A stretch of 61,378 nucleotides of DNA from Bacteroidales bacterium (GTDB taxonomy: Bacteria > Bacteroidota > Bacteroidia > Bacteroidales > JAGONC01), in contig JAQUQD010000008.1 of assembly GCA_028716265.1 (NCBI GenBank), positions 1 through 61,378 of the forward strand. Direction: 5' to 3'. Shown here piece after piece: positions 32,700-41,172 of this stretch (position 1 is its first letter; each line of letters opens with the position of its first letter). Made by a program: the position numbers and the translations under genes. The notes under the pieces are model-generated. The model made no database searches, was not told where the DNA came from, and saw nothing but the letters and a program-made list of their open reading frames with translations.

Positions 32700-34016
32700 T
32701 TTCTTCCCGTACCCCTCTTTCCCCAGCAACGTGAACATCTTGTTCTTGTATGCCTCTACGCCGGGCTGGTCAAAAGGATTTACCCCCAGCAAGTATCCGC
32801 TCAAAGCGCATGCATACTCGAAAAAATACAGCAACTGCCCAAGGTTGAATTCATCCAGCCGTTCCATTTCCAGCGTCAGCACCGGCACCTGTCCTTCCAC
32901 ATGGGCCATGAGCGTTCCAAGAGCCGCCATGCAGTTGACCTCTTCCAGTTTTTTCCCGGCAATGTAGTTCAATCCGTCCAGATCGTCTTGAACTCTGGGA
33001 ATGGTCAGGTGTTTTGCGGTCTGGTTCACCAGGATCATGGTCTCAAACAGGTGGCGCACTCCTTCCTGAATGTACTGTCCCATGGAATGCAGGTCGCTGG
33101 TGAAGCTGACACTGGCAGGGAACAATCCTTTTTGCTCTTTGCCTTCACTTTCTCCGTAAAGTTGTTTCCACCACTCGGCCAGAAAAGAGAGCGACGGCAG
33201 GTAACTGACCAGGACCTCGATGGCTTTACCCTGCTGATGAAGTGCATATCGGTTAGCAGCATACATGGCGGCCGGATTTTCATCAAGCCGTGCATTCTTC
33301 GCAGCGATCCGTTCCATGTGCTGAGCCCCGTCAAGCAGGCTGCGGATGTCAAGGCCTGCCACGGCGACCGGCAGTAATCCCACTGGAGTCAGCACCGAAT
33401 ACCTCCCGCCGATGTCATCAGGCACGACATAAGAGGAATATCCCTCCTCATCGGATAGTTTTTTCAACGCTCCCTTCGACCGGTCCGTGATGGCGATGAT
33501 CCGTTTTCTGGCTTTTTCACGTCCGTATTTCCTTTCCAGATGATCCTTCAGCAGGCGGAACGCAATGGCCGGCTCGGTGGTCGTACCCGATTTGGATATG
33601 ACCGCAAGTCCGTAATCGGATTGATCCAGGAGATTGAGCAGGCTGGCATGATAATCCTCCCCGATGTGATGCCCGGCAAACAGAATGACCGGAGCCTTTG
33701 GGGCTGGATCCATCGTGTGAAAAGGATCAGACAGGGCTTCAATGACTGCCCTGGATCCGAGGTACGAACCGCCAATGCCCACCACCACGAAAACCCGGGC
33801 CATCTCCTGCATCCTGGCCGCATCTTCCAGAATGCGGCTGATCAGACCTTGATCTGTCCGGGAAGGTAAATCCACCCAGCCAAGAAAATTACTGCCTCTG
33901 CCTGTCTTTCCTGCCAGTGCTTGCTGATGCCTTTCAAGATCTCCCTGTAACCGCTCAATGCTTCCCTTTTCCAGAAATTCCACAGCATGGGATATGTCGA
34001 TGTTCAGTGTTTTCAT
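32697..34016 (-). CDS. pgi: Glucose-6-phosphate isomerase
   Basis: The 439-residue enzyme interconverts glucose 6-phosphate and fructose 6-phosphate. It shows the short bacterial form: VVGIGGSYLGSRAVIEAL near residue 78, VISKSGTTTEPAIAFRLL near 140, and the second signature GGRYSVLTPVGLLP near 200-215. The C-terminal helix ends VEAYKNKMFTLLGKEGYGKK. Its TAG stop is part of the 10-bp repeat array that follows. It is monocistronic and divergent from a sensor kinase gene. Confidence 0.96.
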   Translation of the reverse strand: MKTLNIDISHAVEFLEKGSIERLQGDLERHQQALAGKTGRGSNFLGWVDLPSRTDQGLISRILEDAARMQEMARVFVVVGIGGSYLGSRAVIEALSDPFHTMDPAPKAPVILFAGHHIGEDYHASLLNLLDQSDYGLAVISKSGTTTEPAIAFRLLKDHLERKYGREKARKRIIAITDRSKGALKKLSDEEGYSSYVVPDDIGGRYSVLTPVGLLPVAVAGLDIRSLLDGAQHMERIAAKNARLDENPAAMYAANRYALHQQGKAIEVLVSYLPSLSFLAEWWKQLYGESEGKEQKGLFPASVSFTSDLHSMGQYIQEGVRHLFETMILVNQTAKHLTIPRVQDDLDGLNYIAGKKLEEVNCMAALGTLMAHVEGQVPVLTLEMERLDEFNLGQLLYFFEYACALSGYLLGVNPFDQPGVEAYKNKMFTLLGKEGYGKK

Positions 34017-34235
34017 ACCTGTTTTGATAATTTTCGTTTAAAAATACAAAATCCTGCGACCGGAGTCAACAGGCAGCCGATTCACCTCCGGTTGCAATAA
34101 TACTAAATTTTACCCGATGCCGGGTAGGACGCCCGGGTACTGCCGACCGGAATTACTTCCCGGGCTTTCCATACGGAACCGGCAACGCCTGCGTTAATAA
34201 TTGTTAAATTGCCGAACATTTTGATAATCAGTAAC

Positions 34236-34243
34236 TATTTTTG
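34236..34243 (+). promoter_or_regulatory. Candidate -7 element for the histidine kinase gene
   Basis: TATTTTTG matches TAnnTTTG, 21 bases before the ATG. A TTG at 34209-34211 is 24 bases upstream, slightly far for a -33 element. The rest of the 247-bp spacer (34017-34235) is GC-rich with small dyads such as ACCCG-ATG-CCGGGT near 34114 and contains no gene. Confidence 0.45.
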
Positions 34244-34263
34244 CAATCCTGAAGAACCTGAGG

Positions 34264-35724
34264 ATGAACCAGAAGTACATTGTCTTCATTACGGTCATCA
34301 TGTCCCTGGCTTTGATCGGACTGGTCAGCATCCAGGTGTATTGGATCGATAATGCCGTGAAGGTCAGGCAATCTGTTTTTGACCGCAGTGTGCATGAAGC
34401 GGTCACTCAGGTGGTCTATAAGCTCGAAAAAAGCGAGATGACTGAACAGATACGCAAGAAAGAGAGCTTTTTCGACCGGGGTTCCGACATTTTCCGCAGT
34501 ATTGATTCGATCAACCTTCTTTATTACCAGGAACTGGAATCGCTCCAGGGTAAAGGACAGGATCAGCTGCTGCCTTCCGACAGTGCGGCCAGGAAACGCC
34601 TGACCGAATTGCTGCGCAACAAATCTTCCCTCTTCAATGACGTCTTTGAAGACATGTACGCCTTCCGGCACTTTATGGATATCGAACAACGGATCAATCC
34701 TACGCATCTTGACTCCCTCATCCGGAATGAACTCGCCCGAAAGGGCATCCAGACGGAATATGAATACGGTGTCTACAGCACCTCACGTGGCCGGCTGGTC
34801 ATAGAAAAGACAGGTACCTACAGCAGGGAACTCCTGGAAAAGAGCATGGGCTTTACCCTTTTCCCCGGGGATGCGTTCACGTCTCCTGACTACCTGATGA
34901 TCTATTTCCCCAGGGAAAAACATTTCCTGCTCACTCAGATGGCAGGCATGCTCAGCATATCCATATTTCTTATTCTGGTCATCATCATCTCCTTTATCCT
35001 TACCCTCAACTCGGTTCTGAAGGAAAAGAAGCTTGCCGGTATGAAAACGGACTTCATCAACAACATGACGCATGAATTCAAAACCCCCATCTCCACCATA
35101 TCCCTGGCCTGCGAAGCATTGTCCGACAACGATTTAAAAAACATAGAAGGCATCGCCGATAACTATATCAAGATCATCGGAGAGGAGAACAAACGCCTGG
35201 GCATCATGGCGGAGAAGATCCTGCAGACTGCCGTACTGGAAAAAGGAAAGCTGAAACTTTCAATCGAAGAAGTGGATATCCATAAGATCCTGGTGGATGT
35301 GATCAACAACATCGCCATCCAGGTGGAGATCAACGACGGGACCATCATCAAGGACTTTGAGGCAATCTCACCCGATATTCAGGCTGATAAAGTCCATCTT
35401 TCGAATGTGTTCTATAACCTGCTTGAAAATGCCAACAAATACTCCCCAAAGAAGCCGCATATCGTGGTCAGTACCCGGAACGCGGAGGGAGGGGTTGAGA
35501 TTGCTTTCAGGGATAACGGGATCGGCATCAGTAAGTCAGATCAGAAAAAGATCTTTGAGAAACTATACCGGGTACCTCAGGGGGATATCCATAATTTCAA
35601 GGGTTTCGGACTGGGATTGAGCTATGTGAAAGCCATTATTGAAAAACATAAGGGCCAGATCCGCCTGGAAAGCGAAGAAGGCAAAGGAAGCACATTCACG
35701 GTATTTTTACCGTTAAACCAGTGA
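34264..35724 (+). CDS. Sensor histidine kinase, RprX-like
   Basis: The 486-residue membrane kinase has one helix at about 7-27, a periplasmic sensing region of roughly 195 residues without a recognised fold, and a second helix at about 225-247. The cytoplasmic part has HisKA with the phosphorylated His270 (NNMTHEFKTPIS) and a HATPase domain with the N box (NLLENANKYSP near 385), G1 (FRDNGIGISKSDQ) and G2 (FKGFGLGLSYVKAI) motifs. The architecture and sequence resemble RprX of Bacteroides. It pairs with the response regulator that begins 90 bases downstream. The signal is unknown. Confidence 0.92.
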   Translation: MNQKYIVFITVIMSLALIGLVSIQVYWIDNAVKVRQSVFDRSVHEAVTQVVYKLEKSEMTEQIRKKESFFDRGSDIFRSIDSINLLYYQELESLQGKGQDQLLPSDSAARKRLTELLRNKSSLFNDVFEDMYAFRHFMDIEQRINPTHLDSLIRNELARKGIQTEYEYGVYSTSRGRLVIEKTGTYSRELLEKSMGFTLFPGDAFTSPDYLMIYFPREKHFLLTQMAGMLSISIFLILVIIISFILTLNSVLKEKKLAGMKTDFINNMTHEFKTPISTISLACEALSDNDLKNIEGIADNYIKIIGEENKRLGIMAEKILQTAVLEKGKLKLSIEEVDIHKILVDVINNIAIQVEINDGTIIKDFEAISPDIQADKVHLSNVFYNLLENANKYSPKKPHIVVSTRNAEGGVEIAFRDNGIGISKSDQKKIFEKLYRVPQGDIHNFKGFGLGLSYVKAIIEKHKGQIRLESEEGKGSTFTVFLPLNQ

Positions 35725-35814
35725 TGTATGTTGCAAGTTGAGGGAAATCCAATAATAATAGACCTATCATACTAAATACTACATATTTTCATCCTTCATT
35801 CTTCATACTAAAAC

Positions 35815-36522
35815 ATGAACCCTATGACCACCACTCCAGTTAAAGTACTGCTTGCCGAGGACGACCGGAACCTGGGTAACATCCTGAAAGCCTATCTGGA
35901 GGCAAAAGGATACCCTACCCGTTTGACCGTGAATGGAGAAGAGGCCTTCAATGCATATCAGAGGGAAAATTTCAACTTCTGCATCATTGATATCATGATG
36001 CCAGTGAAAGACGGCTTCTCACTAGTCAAAGAGATCAGGAGCATCGACAAAAAGATACCCATCCTGTTCCTGACCGCGAAATCACTGCCCGAAGATAAGC
36101 TGAAAGGATTCGAGCTGGGTGCCGATGATTACATCTCCAAGCCTTTCAGCATGGAAGAGCTGCTGGCCCGGATGCAGGCCATTCTCCGGCGATCGGGCCA
36201 GGATAAGGAAAAAACTCCTGAAACCCTGGTCTTTGCCATCGGAGATTATGTGTTTGACTACCCAAGGCAGATACTCAAATGGAAAAACTCGGTGCAGAAA
36301 CTGACCTCCAAGGAGGCCGAACTGCTGAAGCTGCTCTGCGAAGCCAGGAACGAGGTGCTGGACCGCCGTTATGCGCTCCATAAGATCTGGTTCGACGACA
36401 GCTATTTCAATGCCCGGAGCATGGATGTCTACATCGCCAAGCTGAGGAAGTATTTAAAAGACGATCCCAGGGTGGAATTGATGAACGTGCATGGAATAGG
36501 ATTCAAACTGATGCAGCCGTAA
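35815..36522 (+). CDS. OmpR/PhoB-type response regulator, RprY-like
   Basis: The 235-residue DNA-binding regulator has a receiver domain (about 8-125) with the acidic pair in LLAEDD, phosphorylated Asp59 (CIIDIMMP) and the conserved Lys in DYISKPFSM. A winged-helix domain (about 140-235) ends with VHGIGFKL. It should be activated by the upstream kinase. The spacer of 90 bases is AT-rich and contains CATACTAAA twice, so an independent promoter is possible. ATG at 35824 (three codons on) is an alternative start. A strong terminator follows immediately. Confidence 0.95.
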   Translation: MNPMTTTPVKVLLAEDDRNLGNILKAYLEAKGYPTRLTVNGEEAFNAYQRENFNFCIIDIMMPVKDGFSLVKEIRSIDKKIPILFLTAKSLPEDKLKGFELGADDYISKPFSMEELLARMQAILRRSGQDKEKTPETLVFAIGDYVFDYPRQILKWKNSVQKLTSKEAELLKLLCEARNEVLDRRYALHKIWFDDSYFNARSMDVYIAKLRKYLKDDPRVELMNVHGIGFKLMQP

Positions 36523-36524
36523 AA

Positions 36525-36555
36525 AAAGGCAACCGGTCTGTCACCGGTTGCCTTT
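36525..36555 (+). terminator. Terminator after the response regulator gene
   Basis: A perfect 13-bp stem (AAAGGCAACCGGT at 36525-36537, ACCGGTTGCCTTT at 36543-36555) with a 5-base loop starts just after the stop codon. A-rich and T-rich flanks allow action on both strands. Confidence 0.88.
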
Positions 36556-36596
36556 ACTTGCTTACAACCAAAAAATAACCATGAAAAAGTTTACTG

Positions 36597-36737
36597 CTAA
36601 TTGATCATTGTTTTTCCTATAATGTCCCTTGCTACAATGGTCAATAAAAAAAGCGCGACGATCAGGATAAATATAATAACTTTTGAATGAATAAGTCGCG
36701 GAATTATTTTTTTCACATTTAGTATCAGTGCCTTCAC
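36597..36737 (-). CDS. Possible 46-residue single-helix membrane protein
   Basis: In the 449-bp spacer between the response regulator and the sigma factor gene, the minus strand holds a GTG-started frame of 46 codons. It has a basic start (KALILNVKKIIPRLIHSK), one strongly hydrophobic helix (VIIFILIVALFLLTIVA, about residues 20-36) and a short polar tail (RDIIGKTMIN). The positive-inside layout is what a real small membrane protein shows, and AAGG lies close before the start. The start codon is uncertain and AT-rich DNA can mimic helices. The rest of the spacer has only the sigma factor promoter. Confidence 0.35.
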   Translation of the reverse strand: MKALILNVKKIIPRLIHSKVIIFILIVALFLLTIVARDIIGKTMIN

Positions 36738-36903
36738 CTTACCGTATTTAATTCATCATTTCCGTTTTCTGTGACATTCTAAAGATGTAACCTGCCGTAT
36801 AAAGGTTGCGTACACTGAAAAATTTTTGCCTGTGTTTATAAAAAAGACCTTCCCCAACGCAACCAATCCCATCCCCTTTTCATCTATTGAACGTTATCCG
36901 TTC

Positions 36904-36935
36904 TTTGAATCCATGGGGAAAAATCGCTACTTTTG
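36904..36935 (+). promoter_or_regulatory. Promoter of the ECF sigma factor gene
   Basis: TTTG at 36904-36907 is followed after 20 bases by TACTTTTG at 36928-36935, both full matches to the Bacteroidota housekeeping promoter with normal spacing. It is 37 bases before the GTG start, so the sigma gene appears to be read by the main sigma factor. Confidence 0.65.
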
Positions 36936-36971
36936 TTTTATTAAGCTTCTTAAGCGTTGAATCATTAACGT

Positions 36972-37529
36972 GTGAACGAAGATACCCTTGATGAGATTAT
37001 AAAAGGGTGTAAAGCCGGAAAGGTCAAAGATCAGGAAAGGCTGTTCAACCTTTACTCCGAAACGATGTTCGGCGTATGTCTTTACTATTCGCGGGATCAT
37101 TCGGATGCGGAAGACCTTTTGCATGAGGGTTTCCTCAAGATCTTCCAGCATATCGGCACCTACCGCTACCAGGGATCCTTTGAAGGATGGATGCGCAAGA
37201 TCATGGTCAATACGTCCCTGGAACGTTTCCGGAAAGAGCGCCATCTGTATCCGTTGAGCGAAGTGGAGAATACCCTGGAGGACGTGATGGAAGAGAATAT
37301 CATCGGCCAGATCTCCACCAGGGATCTGATCAGGATGATACAGGATCTCTCACCACGGTACCGGATGGTGTTCAACCTTTATGCGGTAGAAGGGTACTCG
37401 CACAGGGAGATCAGCACGATGCTGGGCATCACCGAGGGCACATCAAAGTCCAACCTGGCAAGAGCTCGGGCGATCCTGCAGCGAAACGTAAAACAGTATT
37501 TCCTCACGGACAGCAAAACGGCCAAATAA
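36972..37529 (+). CDS. RNA polymerase ECF sigma-70 factor
   Basis: The 185-residue protein has sigma region 2 (about 10-85, with LFNLYSETMFGVCLYYSRD and AEDLLHEGFLKIFQ) and region 4 (about 120-175, with YSHREISTMLGITEGTSKSNLARAR). It lacks regions 1 and 3, as expected of ECF factors that direct polymerase to a small regulon. The start is GTG; no other start precedes region 2. The next gene begins 5 bases later and encodes a membrane protein that may act as its anti-sigma factor. Confidence 0.93.
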   Translation: MNEDTLDEIIKGCKAGKVKDQERLFNLYSETMFGVCLYYSRDHSDAEDLLHEGFLKIFQHIGTYRYQGSFEGWMRKIMVNTSLERFRKERHLYPLSEVENTLEDVMEENIIGQISTRDLIRMIQDLSPRYRMVFNLYAVEGYSHREISTMLGITEGTSKSNLARARAILQRNVKQYFLTDSKTAK

Positions 37530-37534
37530 ACAAG

Positions 37535-38935
37535 ATGCAGGACGAATACAGAAATCTGGATCAGTTTTTTGCGGAATCGCTGAAAGGCTATTGCGAGAAA
37601 CCGCCTGACGATGCCTGGCAGAGGCTGGAGGAGGATCTGCTGGCGGCGCGCCGTCACCGCCGCGTGGTCCTTTACCGGTGGACCGCCGCGGCAGCCGTGC
37701 TGCTGATCGCCCTGACCGCCGGATATTATTTTGCCTTCATCACTCCAGGCCATCAACCGAACGATCAGACTCTGTCCCAGGTGCAGACTCCTGCAACAGG
37801 CCAGCCAACTCAGCCTGTTGCTCCCAAAATGGACATCACCGGCAATATCCCGGAGGAACCGACACAAACGGCAGTCCCTCCTTCTTCCGAAGGATTCACT
37901 GATATGATCAGCAGGACCGATATACGCCAAGGTGTTTCTTCCGGTGCCTTAAAAGTTTCTGAGCAAGAAGGCGCTACCCCGCAGCTAACGGATGAAATCC
38001 CAACCGGCACTCCGGTGAAAGATGAAATTCAAAAGGAAGAAACTCCGGCTCAGGCTGCCGGAAATGAATCCGCTGAACCCGCGCCGATGGAAAAACAGGT
38101 CCCTGATCTCCTGAAACCGGAACAGAAGAACATCCTGACCGGACCGCTGACAGAATTCACCTTTGAGGATCGGCCGGAAGAAAAAACAACCACATCCAGG
38201 TGGAGCATCGGTGGCAGTTTTGCACCTGTCTATGCCTACCGGAACATACAGATCAATGCCGAAGAGCTGCCCCCGGACGTGAATCCCGATATGAGCTACT
38301 ACAATGACTCGGAGGAGCCCATGTACTCTTACTCGGGGGGAGTTGATCTTACGGTTCAGATGAAAAATAAGTGGGCATTCCAGACAGGGCTTTACCTTTC
38401 CAACCTCGGCCATGTCAACGAAGATGTGATCGCATACGAGGTGGAGGGGGAGAAAGACCTGATGAAAACCTCCTCTTCCACAGGTATGATCCGGATCATC
38501 ACTTCCAGCCTTCCCGAAGAATTTGTGGATAATTCCGTCCGGCGTGATTCCCTCACCGACGCGGTGTACATCAGCTCCGACATCCGCCAGTCGTTCACCT
38601 ACCTGGAGTTACCTCTGCTGGTGCGCTATTCATTCCTTGATAAACGCTTTGGACTGAACCTCACCGGCGGTTTCAGCCCCGGGATCATGACGGACTATAA
38701 GGCTCAGTTTACCTACGAAGGTGAACGGATCGACCTCAAGAATGAAAACGATTTTTACAACATGATCCTGAACACTCAGGTCGGAGTCGGCATCCACTAC
38801 AGGATCACCGGATCCCTTTCCATCAGCCTGGATCCCGCTTTCAAATACTCCCTGAATTCCATCCGCAAGGATCACTCGATCCAGTATCATCCGTATTCCA
38901 TTTCAGTATTTACCGGGGTAAGATACTCCTTCTGA
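37535..38935 (+). CDS. Membrane protein with anti-sigma-like N-terminus and beta-barrel domain
   Basis: With ATG at 37535 the protein has 466 residues. Residues 1-45 are soluble and helical (MQDEYRNLDQFFAESL...PPDDAWQRLEEDL). One transmembrane helix follows at about 49-68. Residues 70-205 are Pro-, Gln-, Thr- and Glu-rich and probably disordered. Residues about 215-466 are beta-rich with alternating patterns and end in a Phe (FTGVRYSF), as in the outer-membrane beta-barrel family related to PorT. Position right after an ECF sigma gene, and the N-terminal layout, suggest that it holds the sigma factor. A longer open frame from 37187 overlaps the sigma gene and is not coding. Confidence 0.75.
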   Translation: MQDEYRNLDQFFAESLKGYCEKPPDDAWQRLEEDLLAARRHRRVVLYRWTAAAAVLLIALTAGYYFAFITPGHQPNDQTLSQVQTPATGQPTQPVAPKMDITGNIPEEPTQTAVPPSSEGFTDMISRTDIRQGVSSGALKVSEQEGATPQLTDEIPTGTPVKDEIQKEETPAQAAGNESAEPAPMEKQVPDLLKPEQKNILTGPLTEFTFEDRPEEKTTTSRWSIGGSFAPVYAYRNIQINAEELPPDVNPDMSYYNDSEEPMYSYSGGVDLTVQMKNKWAFQTGLYLSNLGHVNEDVIAYEVEGEKDLMKTSSSTGMIRIITSSLPEEFVDNSVRRDSLTDAVYISSDIRQSFTYLELPLLVRYSFLDKRFGLNLTGGFSPGIMTDYKAQFTYEGERIDLKNENDFYNMILNTQVGVGIHYRITGSLSISLDPAFKYSLNSIRKDHSIQYHPYSISVFTGVRYSF

Positions 38936-38972
38936 ATATCCATTAACGATTAACCAGGTAAATCAGCAATGG

Positions 38973-39686
38973 CTATTCAAAGAGACCTTTTACCCGCGGT
39001 TTTCCCGGTATAAATTCTTTTAAATAAAACGGCTCAAAATAAGCCACATCCACGAACTGTTTTTTCTGGTAATGTTCCTCTGCAGATGGGATTAGATGAG
39101 CAGCCGACGAAAGGAAAGATTCATGAAAGACAGCATTGGGATGCTTTTCGAGCATTGCCCGACATTTGGCAGCTCCGTCGCCGCAAAAGACGATCGTATG
39201 ATCCTTCAGGACATCGGAAAAAGATTCCGCGGTAATGATCTCGGCCCGGATCTCTCTTTTCTTTTGGTTATCCATATCATACAGCGCAGAATATACCTCC
39301 ATTCGACGGGCATCGATCATGGGGCAGAAAAGAAGATCTCGGGATGTCATCCCTTGCTGAAGGATGTCATCCCTCATCCCCCGGGCAAGCGACTGCAGGG
39401 AACTGATGGCGATCATCGGCTTCTCCAGCGCAAAGCACAATCCCTTGGCTGTGCTGACACCGATCCGCAGGCCGGTGTAGGATCCGGGGCCTTCACTCAC
39501 AGCAATGGCATCCACTATCGGCAGTGTAATGCCGGCTGCTGCCACCACCTCTTCAATAAACGAAATGATCCGTGCAGAATGAGCGTTGGGGACAGAGGAT
39601 TCTTTCAGATGCCACAGTTCTCTATCCCTTCCCAGTGCAACGGAACAGACTGCCGTGGCTGTCTCAAGACATAAAATGACGGCCAT
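38973..39686 (-). CDS. tsaB: tRNA threonylcarbamoyladenosine synthesis protein TsaB
   Basis: The 237-residue protein is a partner of TsaD in making t6A on tRNAs that read ANN codons. Family features are LCLETATAVCSVAL at the N-terminus, the motif SEGPGSYTGLRIGVSTAKGLCF near residue 65-86, and the substrate-like pocket without the metal ligands of TsaD. The length is normal. It starts 6 bases after the stop of the efflux adaptor gene on the same strand, and converges on the beta-barrel gene. Confidence 0.92.
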   Translation of the reverse strand: MAVILCLETATAVCSVALGRDRELWHLKESSVPNAHSARIISFIEEVVAAAGITLPIVDAIAVSEGPGSYTGLRIGVSTAKGLCFALEKPMIAISSLQSLARGMRDDILQQGMTSRDLLFCPMIDARRMEVYSALYDMDNQKKREIRAEIITAESFSDVLKDHTIVFCGDGAAKCRAMLEKHPNAVFHESFLSSAAHLIPSAEEHYQKKQFVDVAYFEPFYLKEFIPGKPRVKGLFE

Positions 39687-39692
39687 CGGGGA

Positions 39693-41078
39693 TCATTCTT
39701 CGGTGAAGAGCTCCGATTTATCCACTTTCTTGACTTCATCCCCGTTTTTGAGCATCTTGGTAATCGCCCGGTAAGGAGCGGTGATCACCTCCTGGCCCGG
39801 CTCAAGGCCTTCCAGGATCTGAATAAAGGTATTGTCCTGGATGCCGGTCTTCACCTTCTGCAATCTGGCCACCCCGTCGTCATACAGGAATACGTACTCC
39901 TGAAATTCATCAGCGGATTTGGCTTCCTTCTTTTCCATGTCGGGATTTTCACTCCCTGGAGGACCCTCAGGACTGTCTTGTTGTACCTCTTTCTTTTCTA
40001 CCACTTTACCGGTGGTATCGGCCCGAGTTGTAACCGACTGGATAGGGATGGTCAGTACATCACCAGCGGTTTCCGTCTGTATATCCACTGTTGCCGACAT
40101 GCCCGGCCGGAAAGGTGTAAATCCGCTGGTATCGGAAGAAGCCAGATCGGCATAGGATTCAGGCAGGACACGGATCTTTACATTAAAATTGGTCACCTGG
40201 TCCACGCTGGTTCCGGTGACATTGGCTGAGGTGGCAATCTCGCTGACAATGCCCTTGAACTTGCGGTTCAGGTAGGCGTCTACCTCGACCAGGGCCGTGT
40301 CAAACAAAGCCACACGCACGATATCGTTTTCATTCACTTCCACATTCACTTCCATCAGGTTCAGGTTGGCGATCCGCATCAGTTCCGTTCCGGCGGAGAA
40401 CTGGGAGGCTCCTGCCACCCGCTCTCCTTTTTCAACGCTGAGTTTGGATACAGTGCCGTCGGTAGGGGCAAAGATGGCGGTTTTGGTAAGATTCTCTCTG
40501 GCTTCCTTGACCGAAGCACCAGCGCTCTTTACGCCGAAGTCAGCCGATGCCACATTCTGTTCTGCGGCATTGACCTCTGCTTTGGCCACATCGTAGTTCG
40601 AACGGGCTGCATCCCATTCGGCATCCGAAATGACTTTCTGCTCCCAGAGGGTCTTGCTCCGGTTATAGGATAACTCCGCGTTGACGAACTGGGCGTTGAC
40701 CTGTGCCAGCCTGGCCCTGGCATTGGCGAGGCCTGCCTGCTGGGAATTGTAATTGGCCACCGTGCGCTCGTAATTCGACTGGTAAAGCTCCGGATCGATC
40801 TTGGCAAGCAGTTCGCCCTGCTTCACCTGGTCCCCTTCCTTCACTGTAAGTTCTACAACTTCCCCGGAAATATACGGAGTGATCTTGACTTCTGTTTCCG
40901 GCTGGATCTTCCCGTTGGCGGATACGGTCTCGATGATCGTACGTTTCTCTGCCAATTCGGTGGTGACTTTAATGGAATCATCCTTACCGATCCATCCTTT
41001 TTTCCTGGCAACAGCCAGAAGAACAAGGAGCAGAATGGCAACGATAATAAGTATTCGAATGAGGGTTTTTCTTTTCAT
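39693..41078 (-). CDS. Efflux periplasmic adaptor, HlyD/MacA family
   Basis: The 461-residue membrane fusion protein has one N-terminal helix (about 6-24), a lipoyl-like domain (ISGEVVELTVKEGDQVKQGELLAKIDP near 70-97), a coiled-coil hairpin of about 85 residues (YERTVANYNSQQAG and following), a second lipoyl half (IFAPTDGTVSKLSVEKGERV) and beta domains. It bridges an inner-membrane pump to TolC. An insertion rich in Glu, Pro and Lys (about 370-400) is not part of the usual fold. The TolC gene is upstream; no pump gene is adjacent. Confidence 0.92.
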   Translation of the reverse strand: MKRKTLIRILIIVAILLLVLLAVARKKGWIGKDDSIKVTTELAEKRTIIETVSANGKIQPETEVKITPYISGEVVELTVKEGDQVKQGELLAKIDPELYQSNYERTVANYNSQQAGLANARARLAQVNAQFVNAELSYNRSKTLWEQKVISDAEWDAARSNYDVAKAEVNAAEQNVASADFGVKSAGASVKEARENLTKTAIFAPTDGTVSKLSVEKGERVAGASQFSAGTELMRIANLNLMEVNVEVNENDIVRVALFDTALVEVDAYLNRKFKGIVSEIATSANVTGTSVDQVTNFNVKIRVLPESYADLASSDTSGFTPFRPGMSATVDIQTETAGDVLTIPIQSVTTRADTTGKVVEKKEVQQDSPEGPPGSENPDMEKKEAKSADEFQEYVFLYDDGVARLQKVKTGIQDNTFIQILEGLEPGQEVITAPYRAITKMLKNGDEVKKVDKSELFTEE

Positions 41079-41172
41079 TTTTAAGGCATTGGAATATCAG
41101 GATGTAAAAGTAATGAATCTCGGGCAAATAATACCGGAAAATAGTTGTCGCATATAACCGGTACAAATCATA

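Noticed and set aside
35725-35814. Repeat CATACTAAA before the response regulator gene
   Set aside because: Only two copies with an AT-rich filler; too little to call an array.
37187-37534. N-terminal extension of the beta-barrel/anti-sigma-like gene
   Set aside because: The extension runs through the sigma factor gene in another frame; the ATG at 37535, five bases after the sigma stop, gives a sensible N-terminus.
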